64,000 nt of DNA, taken from assembly GCA_011037195.1 (NCBI GenBank), contig JAAEAF010001989.1, forward strand, positions 23,501-87,500. The letters are read 5' to 3'. The notes beneath the pieces are model-generated. The model worked only from the letters and a program-made list of their open reading frames with translations. It was not told the DNA's origin and did not search any database. Each line of letters opens with the position of its first letter. The stretch's first letter is position 1. This document shows, piece after piece, positions 44,375-55,471 of this stretch. A program made the translations under genes and the position numbers. Origin of the DNA: Triatoma infestans (Eukaryota > Arthropoda > Insecta > Hemiptera > Reduviidae).

Positions 44375-47300
44375 TATACTGCTCTCCACCAATCCTGACT
44401 TCTCTCTGTCTGTTAAAATTCTATTTTTTGTTTTCCATTATTATTAATCATGTTCTTCCTCTGCTCCTCAAGAACAACCCATTCGATATCCGGAAAGATT
44501 TCTACCTGAATTCTACTTTTATCATTCTTTCCTAAATTAAGTAGTTTCTATTATCTGGTCCGCTCCCGACGTTGGTTTAACACTACCTATTATTACCAAT
44601 TGTCAAGAACAAATGTAGTTTTCACTTATTTGTCAGTTCAAAAGTGGTTAAATATTTTTTTATGCTTTAAAAAATGAAAATTAAGGCCCAGAGACCCTGG
44701 ACTTAGATTGTCTACCATGAAAAAAATCTTTGAATAATAAGACAGTCTGTGAATTAATATATTAAAACAAATTATTCAAATTAATTATGTAAAGATTACG
44801 TAAACAGAACTTTCTGACTACCTGAAATTCAGCTAACGAAGAAATTTTTGATGATAAAAAGAAAATCTCCAAAAAAAAGAAGCTACTTACACTTTTTATT
44901 TAATTAAAAAGTAATTAAAACAAAACAAAAAACTTAGGAAAGTGAACAAATTTTCCTAACAAAGACAAACTATACAATAACTTTGCACCAACTTTTTATT
45001 AATCAATGATGAAACCTTTGAAGTTTAAATTGAATTGTTCAATTATGTAACTGAATAAAACTTCAATAAATTCCCTATAATAAAATGTTAAAATAATTAT
45101 TATTATTATTATGCAACATAATTATAATAATGGTTAACAATTAAATGAACAAAAAATAAGAAGTAAACAAAAAATTACAATCGTGAATTATGCAGATAGA
45201 GAGTTGCATCAGGGCGGCTGTTTGCAAAAATTTAATTCGGACCAAATTCCTTAGTGTTGGATGCCAAAAATCTTTACGGTTTGGCAAGTCCATTTAATTT
45301 ACTTTTGTAACATATTTATGTTTTCTTAATATAAATGTAAAACTTAAAAAATAAAAATGTTGGCAATGAAAAATCAAATCTATTTACTGACAAAAGAATC
45401 TTATTTCTTGTTGATAATTTGATAAGCAGATATAAAGAAGGTAACATCTGATGTTTACAAGCAGTTGATTGAGAAACTTTCCTAGTTGATGAATTTGTTT
45501 TGGAAACTAGTTTAAATGAAAATACTAGAATCAAGACACTACAATCAAGACAACCAGACAACCAACACCTTAAGCATCTGTATTTTATCCGCCAATGCAG
45601 ATACTAATTTCCCGTAAGGAAAAATGAATTACCCACTTTTTTCAGGATCTTTGACGTTCTTGCGGATTTCTTAATTCCCATAAGAATAACACACACCTCG
45701 AATACTCGTGCACTAGACATAGGGGAGCTGTAGAGAGGTATAGTGTGCAATGGATAGGTACTTGAAGTTAGTTTTAAAACTATCCGAAGAGAAACTCTAG
45801 CTCCCCAACAGAAATACATATATACTCACAATTTCAGCTGCACAATACTGCTAAGTGGTACAATCAACAGTAGATAAACATGAATGTACAAGGTAACAAA
45901 TCTTCCATATCACGGTGGATTTGGCATTGTAGCATCTAAAATCTACTCTGTCCAAATTTTACTTTACTAATTTTGAAACAAATGGTGCTTCCGAATCTGA
46001 GATTTCATCCAACATAGCATGCTAGTTTTTATTATTTCTGTCTGGCTTCGGATTTTCCTTTCCATCATCCTGTTTTTGGTTCATCAAATTCCAGTGAAGA
46101 GTTGACTTTCACTTGTAAACTTTCTGTCATCAACACATAATCCATATCCAACATAACATAAATGTAATGCGTGACAGAAAATTAAAAAATGAAAACACAA
46201 CTCTCTCAACTTGATAGCTATAAGAGTTATAGCTTATCAATCTATGATGTATGAGTCATACTATGATGTAGGATCATCATAACATCAAAACCAATCATAA
46301 GCAACATAATGAAGGCATAGTATGATGGATAAAATAAACATTCAACAAAACCTCAACTTTTCAATAATATTCATTGGAGTAAGGTAAGAGTTACGAAGAC
46401 AGAAATTTGTCACCTCATTATACAAAAAAGAAGAACTTTTCTTCATCATATGATCAACTGCTTCGCATTAAAAAACAACATTTCTTTATAAATTTGGAAG
46501 AGGAAATCTGAAACATACTGAAGATATCTTACAAATCTCGGAAGATAAATCTATGCTTTTGGCGATAAACAGGATAAAAAATTTAATACTTATATCTCTT
46601 AAAAAAAAATAAAATAAAATAAAAAAGGTGACTTATTAAATAATAAAAAAAAAGTCAAAATAATCAGTGTGGACCCTTGAGGTGAAGAGGACTAGGCATT
46701 TATTCAAGGATCTAGACGTCCTAACAGTTTTCTCAGACTAACAACACAGGGTATACTTAAACTGATTCCTCCAATATTCACACACAATACAGAAGGATCT
46801 TCAGAGCAGAAATACTTGATGTTTGCAACTATTTAGCTTTAGCATGTCCGCATATAAACTCTTGGCTCATCACCACATACGCTCTCACTAACACAATACA
46901 CAATGTTACACTCAGCAGAAACTCTACAAGCCGCTCACTTTACAAATATCTTAGCATCTGTTGCAGAAAACACAAGACTCGACTTCTAATAGAAAACAAA
47001 TTTATTTGATTTTTACAATTTCTTTTATACTAATGTATCACGTGTCGCAGAACAGTACGGTTATGTATACATATCGAGCTTACTTAGAGGGGGATGATTC
47101 AAACATCACATAATGTCGCCTGAAGCTCCCAAAAATGAAATAAACACGAAAACACGCTATGTGAACTGAAAAAAACAAAAAAAACATTCAATATCTGCCG
47201 GTACCAGATTTTGATCACAACTCTCGTGTCTGTTAATATTCCAGTTGAAATTTTTGTAGCTGACCAGAAGACATACATCCACACCATTACCTCAAAACAT

Positions 47301-48095
47301 TCTGCTGTTCGCAGTAGGGTATCTGGAAAATTTCTTTCCAGTAACTATACAAATTCAAATTTTCATGCTTCCATTTACAGCGATAAGAGAAAAAGCAAAA
47401 ACGTGTTTTTTTCGGAATTTGAGTACAACACTGTAACGAAATATTTCCGGATTATTTTTGAAGATGTGAAACCAAATAAGCAAAATAAGGGAAAAGAATT
47501 TCTTTTTTGAACTGTCATTTCTTTTCTATACCTAGCAAAACTTTTACTCATTATCAATCTTTTAAAAAAAACTACATTCCTGATGTTGTCACTGGCTTCA
47601 CCCCACTGCCAAACAGTCTATACACCATTCTAAAAAGAACCATACACCAAACTAAAAGAACCAATCTCCAAACTGAATAAAACCCACGCAGCACACAATA
47701 TCAAATGCACATCACATTGCAGTGCTACATGTAGAAGAAAGGGCACAACACTTACAAAAAAGAAAAAAGAAGAAAATCCACAAATCAATATATCTCTTCC
47801 ATCTTTCAGGTTCTTTTAGGTTTCCGCGGCCATTTTCTAGCAAACTACTTAACCTGAAAACTCAAGTGTTTTTCATGCCATATCTCTCGACCACTCACTC
47901 TTTTAACTTTCTAAAATCCTTCTATTCTTACAATAAAACTCGACCACACCAAACGCCTTTTGAGTTAAGCCTATACATTTTCGCCTTCAATCCAATTCAA
48001 TTAATTACAAAAAAGACAAAGAAATCATTTCCTCTTTCTACAAGAATATCCTCTATTCTTTAAAATAATCCTTATTTAGTTATAATCCTTATATA
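44375..48095. other. Long AT-rich stretch; one hammerhead fossil
   Basis: Apart from the remnant at 46022-46080 no element is recognised. Open frames at 45604-45819 (minus) and 47722-48063 (plus) have no identifiable domain. An imperfect TATGATG-containing direct repeat occurs at 46235-46330. Confidence 0.45.
46022..46080 (-). ncRNA. Hammerhead-like remnant, family 2
   Basis: On the minus strand this reads AGGATGATGGAAAGGAAAAT, CCGAAGCCAGAC and then the AGCATGCTAT box. The layout matches family 2, but CUGAUGA, GAAA and GUC are each changed, so it is a fossil copy. Confidence 0.45.
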
Positions 48096-48099
48096 TAAT

Positions 48100-48183
48100 T
48101 TAAGGCGTGTTAAAATCTATGGTCATTTGTGCTGGCCGCCCGGAACCTTCTCAGAGCACTGCCTTCTCCGGACACAAAACTTT
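48100..48183 (-). mobile_element. 3' fragment of the second SINE family
   Basis: On the minus strand GTGTCCGGAGAAGGCAGTGC, GAGAAGGTTCCGGGCGG and AAATGACCATAGAT...CGCCTTAAATT match the last third of the SINE at 54162-54388. It lies opposite in orientation to the nearby copy at 48520. Confidence 0.7.
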
Positions 48184-48519
48184 GCATCACCGAACAGTAA
48201 GCTGTAGGAAGATATAAAATTTTTCATTGTTTTTTTTTTTTTTAATGGGACTGATATGTGTAAAATAGTAGGAATTTATTATGTATACTGCTTTTCCTAA
48301 ATTATGGTCCACACCCCCAAGATTAGTTTACCATGCCGTGAGAGTACAACTGGGTCTTCGCTAGAGCATGTGGAATCTATGAATTGTAAAAATCATAGTT
48401 TGTTTAATTAACAGAGTTGGTCGCGCAAATAATATTGTAGGAAACACCGGTTTGCAATCGGTAAATGTTGGGTCAATGTGCTGGTGTTGTCTGCAGGCCA
48501 ATCAGTCTAGAGTAACAAG

Positions 48520-48715
48520 AAATAGAGAAGGGTGCTCAGTGGTAACGCGCTGGACTCGAATCCAGCAGGGCTGCGCCTTCAACTATCTCTTCCTAGAGCC
48601 CTGTACTACAGCTCAATATCTGGGCAGAGTTGTCTGTAACACTGCTCGGAGGCCGGCAGTGCACTAAGAAGGTTCCGGGGAGCACAATAGATCTATAGGT
48701 CGCAGTGAACTATCT
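48520..48715 (+). mobile_element. tRNA-derived SINE, second family, variant copy
   Basis: GGTGCTCAGTGGTAACGCGC resembles box A, and GACTCGAATCCAGCAGGG the box B region, with the stretch between them shortened. The body GAGTTGTCTGTAAC...GGAGGCCGGCAGTGCACTAA and AAGGTTCCGGG match the copy at 54162-54388. Confidence 0.7.
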
Positions 48716-49179
48716 CCTAAAAGAAATCAATTCAGCAAGACTGGAAATATTTCATCTCACTACACTTTTAAATGTAAATTTTAGTCATCAAATTGATCCC
48801 CAACCGACAACAAATCAAACTGATTTATGGAAAGGCCAGCTCAAATTCCAATTTTGCCTTAAATAACCCTTTCGCAAAAGAACGAGTCCAAATAAAAGAA
48901 ATTCCATATTAATTTTAAAAACGATTTCCTATACAGGAACCCAACAGCACAACATTTACACTGTATATAATATATTCATTTTTTTTTTTTTTTTAATAAT
49001 TTTCTCAATTTAGATCGTTGTTAAAACCTTCTTCCAGTGGCATATATTAATTATACTGTCTAATGTACTATTCCTTGTTTAAAAATAATTATTACCACAC
49101 TTGTTACTACCATACATAGCTTGCTACTTAATACATGTTCTTTATAGTAAAATCATATAGCATGAAGTGATAGCAAAAT

Positions 49180-50095
49180 AATTATGTCTGCACGAAGCAC
49201 AGAGGATTTTCTGACACTGCAGGAGAATCAGACATGGGGCGTAAGGCCGATAGGCTTACACAATATTTTTGAGAAATTAGTTAAGACTAGGATACTTACG
49301 CTGCAATTGTGCGGGGGCTGGGAGTACAATTACGGAGAAATGTCAGGATATTGCAGCCAACTCAAGGCATGTTTAGCCATAACAGATGCGAAAAGGACTA
49401 CAACGATATCGACGTTGAAAGTATTATTGGGCATTGTAACCTCTAGAACATCCGGTTGTAGAGGAGAGACAATGAAAGGTCATCCAGGATGAGATGCAAA
49501 GAAGAATGGATAAGAAATTTTAGAGGAGGTCTTACTAGATTGAGAGCAAGTTAAGACAAGCGAATCCATTTTTTTCTCTCCAAAACTGATGAGACAATTA
49601 AGAAGTGGGGTTCGAGAGAAGTTATAAGTTCAGTATAAGCAGTATGGGAAGGATAACTAAAAAGGCTTATGGAGGAACGTAAAGGCATTTTTTTGACAAG
49701 TAAGTGACATCTGATGAAGGAAGGTCTGTGGACTTACGCCTGGCTCAGAGAAGTACGTAGAGCTCCTTTGGGTACCTCGACAGGCGGTTATGGACAGCTA
49801 CAGAGAGCGGACGAGTTGGCTAAGAAGGGATCACATTACCCATTTGTGGTCCTGAACCAGCAATAATCGTCATTAGTAATTTTGCGATAAACATATTACA
49901 CAAAGGAGGAAAAGGGAACAGGAGAAGCACTGGAGAGACACGAAGTATCTTCTCTCTCTGAGTAGGATATAATTGGGAGTCGTGGTAGGTGCATTGACTG
50001 AACACTTTTGGGTAGTCAGTCATTTATACAAAATAGGTAGGACGTTGTACTTTGTGTCGAGAATTGTGACGAGAGTGTCAGGAAAATCGTGTACC
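49180..50095 (+). mobile_element. Heavily decayed non-LTR retrotransposon
   Basis: RPIGLHNIFEKLVKTRIL resembles the RPISLL...KVLEKL region of LINE reverse transcriptase. RADELAKKGSHYPFV resembles the last RNase H motif. TEHFWVVSHLYKIGRTL resembles the TGHC...HLYKIGL segment before the terminal CCHC. Intervening catalytic motifs are missing or unreadable, so it is an internally deleted remnant. Confidence 0.55.
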
Positions 50096-50344
50096 ACTAA
50101 CTAGGTCCCCGTTTCGCTAATACAAGGTTCCTCATATTTGGGAAAGGAATGCTTGGGGGAGTTTGAGATTAAAGATATCTTAAGATACGTAGTCAGACCA
50201 GTACATTGCTGGGGAGGGATCTTTTTTCTGGGGGGGGGGGGGAGATTAAGAACATATAGGTAGGTCCTGCGCTTTCGGGCACCCTTCAATAATAATAAGA
50301 TAATAACTAATAGCAAAACAAGGAGTATTTTATCCGTCGTAGCA

Positions 50345-50405
50345 TGCATATTAGTTATGTTCCTGACCGGTTTCGGATATTCATCCATCAGAGCAAATTC
50401 ATCAA
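50345..50405 (-). ncRNA. Hammerhead ribozyme motif, family 2, core deletion
   Basis: On the minus strand CUGA is followed directly by stem II UGGAUGAAUAUCC (50387-50375), so the UGA of CUGAUGA is missing. GAAA (50374-50371) and GUC (50367-50365) are intact. The tail AGGAACATAACTAATATGC follows. It is the left arm of a nearly perfect inverted repeat with 50395-50484. Confidence 0.65.
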
Positions 50406-50460
50406 GTTTGTGATGATGGATGAATATCCGAAACTGGTCAGGAACATAACTAATATGCAT
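50395..50460 (+). ncRNA. Hammerhead ribozyme motif, family 2, C to G in core
   Basis: The core reads GUGAUGA (50410-50416) where CUGAUGA is expected. Stem II UGGAUGAAUAUCC, GAAA (50430-50433) and GUC (50437-50439) are intact, and the tail AGGAACATAACTAATATGC follows. It is the right arm of the inverted pair. Changing the invariant C should abolish or strongly reduce cleavage. Confidence 0.65.
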
Positions 50461-50927
50461 GCTATGACGGATAAAATACCGGATGTTATCCAGCATTGCG
50501 GACCCAGCCACATTTTCAAAAACAAGGAGTATGTAAAGTGTACAGTGGGTACAATAAATATGCCATGTAAACCATGTAAAGTATGAGGGATAAAGCAGCA
50601 AGTGCCGAAACTTAGAGCTCAATATATTTTTACAGATTTTAATCATAGGCCTACATCCAGAAAATTTAAGGAAAGAAAAGTAAAATTAAGAAGCTCAAGA
50701 AGAAGTTTCCAAAAAGACTATCAATACAAGCTAACAAAACAAGAACTGTTACAAGTTGTATTCTAAAATCTTTTATCAAAAAAAACTTTATTAGAAAGAC
50801 CTACATATACTATCGATTTGTTTTCTTCCCCACTTATCTTTTTTCATCTTATTATTAAACATCCTTGAAACTATCTTTAAACGAAAATAACTTTACTTAT
50901 TTAAATTAAATAATGAAAGACTATTAC

Positions 50928-51183
50928 CTGAACATCGAATGATGGCAAAACAGTTGGCGACTCCATCGGCTGTTGTTGCTGCTGATGATACTGTTGTCCT
51001 TGTTCAAATACTCCACCACCTCCACCATCCAACATAACCTGCGGCTCAAAATGTGATTCTAATAATGGGTGCCCTTGCCCGGGAAAATGGCCCATCAAGT
51101 GTCCACCCTCCAGTACAACAACTGGATTGTTTTTATTTAGGTCTTCATCAGATGGAGAGGGCTGACGGCTGCCGGGAGTTCGA
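50928..51183 (-). CDS. pum: Pumilio-family protein, internal Gln-rich exon (exon c)
   Basis: This is a 256-nt exon following a TTACAG acceptor (51189-51184) and ending at CAG before a GTAATA donor (50927-50922). After completing an Asn codon it encodes RTPGSRQPSPSDEDLNKNNP, a Gly, His and Pro-rich stretch (GGHLMGHFPGQGHPLLESHF), a GGGGG run, a QQ...QQQQQ tract and a terminal PSFDVQ. The RTPG start and the FD-Y/V-Q end match the same span of animal Pumilio proteins, upstream of the Ala and Gln-rich region and PUF repeats. It is the last recognisable exon on the minus strand before base 1. Homopolymeric Gln and Gly tracts are normal for this disordered region. The next exon lies at least 50.9 kb away unless a short exon has been missed. 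Confidence 0.9.
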
Positions 51184-51364
51184 CTGTAACGCAATAATAA
51201 AAATCATTAATAAAGATAGATCTTTAATATATAGATGTATTAAGATTTTATTAAGCTATAAAGAAATAATCATTTCATAGACAATTAAATAAATAACTAC
51301 TGATTATGTAGAAGAATGAACCGACATACAGCCTTAGTTTTATTTTATTTTAAAAAGATTACAT

Positions 51365-51425
51365 TTTGTTTTCTTTCCTACGTTTCGACACTGAGTGTGT
51401 CATTTTTCAAGGAAATTTATTATTA
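51365..51425 (-). other. Hairpin-GAAACGT motif, hammerhead-like transposon end
   Basis: On the minus strand CCTTGAAAAATGACACACTC then AGTGTCGAAACGTAGG forms a short hairpin (GACAC/GTGTC) followed by GAAACGTA. It resembles the conserved ends of some invertebrate retroelements and vaguely the hammerhead layout. CUGAUGA is not present, so I do not call a ribozyme. Confidence 0.35.
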
Positions 51426-51473
51426 AATTTTTATACAAATCTGTTTATTTATGTTGGAGTTGTATAGGCATTG

Positions 51474-51770
51474 TTATGCGATATATACTAGATATATATA
51501 GAAGATTATTGTAATCTTCGTTATTTTTGTTAAAGGACAATTCCTTGTATGAACTGGTAGTTTATTATTTTTGTGATTAATTTGGTTTATAAAGTTAAGC
51601 ACCACGCGGTCACCATCTGTATAATCTTTCCGTTTTACATAGAAAATTTTGCTATTTTTAGACTTATTCCAATAATTTTTGTAATTTTGAGGCGGTGTGA
51701 TTGAGTTCCACCTCGCAGAACGAAAAATGGCGGGCAACTCTACTTCTACATAATCAGCAAAACTAAACAA
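51474..51770 (-). other. Unrecognised 98-codon frame between Pumilio exons
   Basis: The frame encodes FADYVEVELPAIFRSARW, KSKNSKIFYVKRKDYTDGDR and LNFINQINHKNNK before a hydrophobic end. Composition is more protein-like than most intronic frames here. The hairpin-GAAACGT motif lies about 50 bp downstream. It could be the decayed C-terminus of a mobile element. I cannot name it and see no splice signals. Confidence 0.3.
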
Positions 51771-51774
51771 GAAA

Positions 51775-52845
51775 ATAAACAGCCATAAAGCCTCCTACAA
51801 CTGTATAAATAACTACTTAAAAAATACCTATGATAACAAATACCAATACAATATTAATACAAAAGATTTTACTCGGAGAAGATGTTTGAAACCTAAAAAA
51901 TCGAAGCTAGAAGAAGAGCCCAGCCAAAACTACATTCTTGTTTCAATGTTAAATATTTTAAGGATTAAAGAATTAAGGTAGGATATAAGGGGAAGATCAA
52001 TGGTTTAAGAAGCAGTAATTACTAGTTTTTGAATGGAAAAAAATGTTGGGATTTGTAAACATGCTTTTATACAAATTAGATAAAACTGACAATTGCTTAA
52101 AACGTTGTAGACAACTTAAGCATAAATATGTTAATTTGAACATATTCTAAGTATGTGAGTTTCATGTAAAATAATACTGTATTATTTATTCAAATATACT
52201 GTAATTGTATTGAGAACAAAATTTTTAAAATTAAAATGGTATTTTAGTTTTCTGTTGCCCGTGGCATCCATAATCTTCTATCCCCTTGATAAAGCCATGA
52301 GTGACAAATTTCCAAAATTTCATTGGACATTCATGTTTTGAGTTGTCTCCTAGTTTAAAAACAAGGAAGTGTTAGCAAAACATAGGTACTTTAACAATAA
52401 AAATTCGCAGAAAGTTTATTAAATGTTTGTAAATGGATTTCTGTTTGAATCCAACTCGAATTTTTAGAAAAAAAAAAAAAAAAAAAATCGATCAATCAGA
52501 AGTGCTAATTCAAAGTGTAACAGATTTTTAAAATATTGCTTAATCTTCATCCCAAATCTTTTCTAAATAATATGTATCACTTCTATAACTTTAGTGATTA
52601 CTTCTTTATAATTTAAATAAGGACATAAAGTTAATTTGAATAATTCTACCAAAGTTTTCAAATCTGTATTATAATAGTGAAGAATTTATTCGAACCTGAA
52701 ATAGCTCACACAAGTTCTAAATCTTCTAAAAATCAATGGTTTAATAAAAATAAAATAAAAAAAATCTGATTTTTATAAAAATATACCGGGGTGAGTAAAT
52801 ATATTAATACTGCAAAACTTTTTACAATTTAAGGTACAAAATCTG
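51775..52845. other. Intron between Pumilio exons b and c, AT-rich part
   Basis: No coding or repeat signature beyond a poly-A run at 52469-52488. Confidence 0.5.
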
Positions 52846-52849
52846 AATT

Positions 52850-53490
52850 TTGGCTGAAAAAAAATCTGATATGAAACACTCACACCCCTGTCTTTTTTCC
52901 AAATAATAACAGTTATATTATAAGTTGACAAATTTTCTATAAATTTCAAATTTTGCTTATATGTCCCCACATAAAATGTACAGGCGCTCGGAGGACAAGT
53001 GCCAATCTACCAACCGAGGCAGGTAGACAATGATTACATTTAGAGAACGCCAATAATATTGAACAAACACATAATGAATTTACCTCAGAACTACTAAAAA
53101 CAATGGTTACAAAGAAAAGTGACAAGTTTATATCTGTGCACTTACTATTCCTAGTTTAGAAAAAATGTGTTATAGCCGCTTTGGAGAAAATTCCAAAAAA
53201 TACTCAAAAACTTATTCTTAGTATGTATTACATTTCCGGTTAACCTATTTTCATTTAAATTTGGAATATTAAAATTACAGAAGTGGCAGTACCATACTCT
53301 GTACTGTTTACCCAAAAAATCCTTTCAAAAAATTCAGGATGGATATTGGATTTTGCCCGAAACCTTCGTGCCAGATGCGGTGATAGTACTTAAAACGCAA
53401 AATACCAAATTTGAACTTCTTGGGGATTTTTCTTTTTTGTGATATTTTGATTACAAAAACAACATTCACACTAGGTGTAAGAGAAATAAA
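52850..53490 (+). repeat. Family R repeat, left-end and right-part fragments
   Basis: TCTGATATGAAACACTCACA at 52866 is an R left end. From 53170, TTGGAGAAAATTCC, TTACATTTCCGGTTAACC and TTTTGCCCGAAACCTTCGTG carry module and right-part sequence. Unrelated sequence (52975-53150) lies between. Confidence 0.5.
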
Positions 53491-53554
53491 AAAAAAGTAA
53501 CGAATCAAAATAATTAAAAGGAGGGGATTAGATACGAATGGCAAGCTCAATATA

Positions 53555-54159
53555 TTTTATGTTGACTCTGATACCAATCTAAAGCTTTCAAATCTAAGGT
53601 GGCTTTTCAAACTGAGAAGTGAATTAATTTATTTAAACTATGTACCATGGATGAATAAATTGGAATACAAGGAAAAATGTGCAATGTGCAATTTAAATGC
53701 AAGGGAGGATCTGTATCATTTTTTTTGTGAGTGCCCTATATTATCCGAATTTCGTTTAAAAGATGCTTGGGTGCGAAATTTGTTTCCGCTCAATTTATAA
53801 TAGATTCTTTGCGAAATGCGGATACTTGCATCAATTTGCTTAAGTACCCAGACAAGCCTGGCATTATAGATTTAGCCTCATTAAAGAATTTAATTTTTGA
53901 TTTATAATTTACTCTTTTATTTTAGCATTTCTTTTATTTCTTGTTTGTGTCTATTTTTATTTGTATTTTTTATTGTTAGTATATTATTTTTTGGTCATTT
54001 TCTATTACAATCATTTTTTGTAAGTATAATTTTTTGTTTTTTATGATTTCAATACCAATCTCTGGCAGACGGCGTTAGCCATGCATTCTGTACTTTGTAA
54101 AGTTTATTTGTCTATGTATATTTCGCAAATAAAGTACAATTATAATTATTATTATTAAT
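53555..54159 (+). mobile_element. 5'-truncated non-LTR retrotransposon 3' end with TTA-rich tail
   Basis: The frame LKLSNLRWLFKLRSELIYL...KCAMCNLNAREDLYHFFC has the C-x2-C...H-x4-C C-terminal motif of LINE ORF2 proteins. A stop and frameshift occur near 53800, after which LLKYPDKPGIIDLASLKNL continues. The 3'UTR includes AATAAAG at about 54129 and ends in TTATTATTA. The organisation resembles the element at 20271-20860 (short C-terminus, AT-rich UTR, TTA tail). A SINE abuts its 3' end. Confidence 0.75.
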
Positions 54160-54161
54160 TA

Positions 54162-54388
54162 AGGGAAGGGAATAGCTAAGTGGTTAGCGTACTGGACTTC
54201 CACGCGGAGGACCCGGGTTCGAATCCAGCCGTGCTACCTTAGCTTTTCTCTTTCTAGGAGCCTCTACAGCTCACTGTCCGGAGATGGACAGTGTTGTCTG
54301 TAACTAGAGAACACTGTCCGGAGGCCGGCAGTGCACTGAGAAGGCTCCGGGCGCAAATGACCACAGATGTTGAGGCGCCTTAAATTAA
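54162..54388 (+). mobile_element. tRNA-derived SINE, second family
   Basis: Box A TAGCTAAGTGG (54173-54183) and box B GGGTTCGAATCC (54215-54226) give a Pol III promoter. The body has GGAGATGGACAGTGTTGTCT, GGAGGCCGGCAGTGCACTGA and ends GGCGCCTTAAATT plus an A-rich tail. It abuts the tail of the LINE at 53555-54159. Confidence 0.8.
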
Positions 54389-54394
54389 AAAAAA

Positions 54395-55334
54395 ATAATA
54401 ATTACTTCATGAGATAAAGATATTAGATATCTAAGAGAATATAAATCTACTCTGTTATTAACACTTTGCAACACTTTTCTATTATTTTTTTAATTAAGAT
54501 CTTCCTAAATTTTACATGTCTAGCACATACTAAAATGCGCCCTTAACGTTAAGGAAAAGAGCAATTTATTGACTTTATCTCAACTCTTTAATTATCTTAA
54601 TAATCTAGAAGAGATATGTAATTATCAAGTTAGATTTCTTTAAATCTATTACAAAGTTCCTGTAGGAAAACTTAATTTCTGATAAAATGATTACTCATAC
54701 TTCTTTAAAGTTTTGATAGTGAAAGTAACAGTATTAAAAAAAAAAAAAATCTGTTATCTTGAAAATGTTAAATACTTTCTTAGTTTTTATTATCTGGCAA
54801 AAATATTCTAAACACAGAATATTTCTATTCTAAACACATGAGAAACCACAATAGGCAATGCTTAAAATGATGAAGCTTCCCATCAGCTGATATGATCTAA
54901 ACATTATATTGTTGTCTGCTATTACTTTGACAAAACTTAACATGAGACCTTGCTACGAACTAGAAGATTGCCTTGATGAACTTATAAAAACAAATTCTTC
55001 AAACGCGTCCACAGTAATAATGAAAAATCTCATTTAAAAAAAAAAAAAACCTCCAGAAACAAAAAGTAAACAAATCCCTTATACCAGTTTATAAAATGAA
55101 GAAACCGAATCAAAATATAAAAATTTTAAACTTATATAAGAGAAATTCTTCAAATTTTTATTGTTAAAAAAATGTTCGTTCTAATCATGTATAGAGACTA
55201 CTGTTTAGAATTAAATTTTGATGTTAACTACTCCATCAAATTGAATCCTAAATGATACTTTACTAATAATGATTTAAACTAGTTTAATCTACTAAAAATA
55301 ATTACCACATTACTTTAAAATAAAATATACTAAC
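54395..55334. other. Intron between Pumilio exons b and c, part next to exon b
   Basis: AT-rich. No further exon or repeat recognised between the SINE and exon b. Confidence 0.5.
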
Positions 55335-55471
55335 TTAAATCCTTTATCATCGTCCAATCCATTTTGCACACCATTCTGTGTAACCCCATTTTCCATTTCT
55401 TTTTTATTAGCTGCATCGTATGGTGATGAAGGAGCTTTGTCTTTATCTTTCTTTTCACCACCATCGTTTGA
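55335..55471 (-). CDS. pum: Pumilio-family protein, internal exon (exon b)
   Basis: This is a 137-nt exon that starts in phase 0 after an acceptor reading TTTCAG and ends in phase 2 before a GTTAGT donor. It encodes SNDGGEKKDKDKAPSSPYDA, then an Asn, Lys and Glu-rich stretch, then NGVTQNGVQNGLDDDKGF. The charged, low-complexity composition and the NG-V/I-QNG-I/L-D motif match the segment after MVEYVL in animal Pumilio proteins. It is separated from exon a by a 1,099-bp intron and from exon c by a 4,151-bp intron. The join to exon c creates an Asn codon and gives GFNRTPGS, comparable to the DFSRTPG of vertebrate PUM1. The low complexity would make this exon weak evidence alone. The phase match and flanking homology make it convincing. 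Confidence 0.87.

Larger units (their letters stand above)
50325..50479. repeat. Near-perfect inverted repeat of two family 2 hammerhead units
   Basis: The left arm (50325-50390) and right arm (about 50413-50479) are reverse complements with only about two differences by eye over roughly 66 nt, separated by about 22 bp. Each arm holds GAAA, GUC and the tail through the GCATGC box to TATTTTATCC. The similarity implies recent formation or conversion. Confidence 0.75.
1..50927 (-). other. Putative giant intron of the Pumilio gene (left part of window)
   Basis: Downstream of the donor at 50927-50922 on the minus strand I found no further Pumilio coding sequence down to base 1. In particular there is no Gln or Ala-rich stretch and no PUF repeat. 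The interval holds only transposon remnants, simple repeats and AT-rich sequence. The simplest reading is one intron of at least 50.9 kb. This assumes the assembly is contiguous and that no exon of a few dozen bases was overlooked. Confidence 0.65.

Noticed and set aside
46680..47100. Less AT-rich block considered as a Pumilio or other exon
   Set aside because: Translations on both strands contain stops, and no Pumilio-like or other known segment was found.
50101..50646. 181-codon minus-strand frame
   Set aside because: It runs across the inverted hammerhead pair and a G-run, has no domain, and the composition follows the repeats.
51375..51415. Thirteenth hammerhead ribozyme
   Set aside because: The GAAAC and hairpin are present, but the CUGAUGA strand is replaced by CUUGAAAAA.
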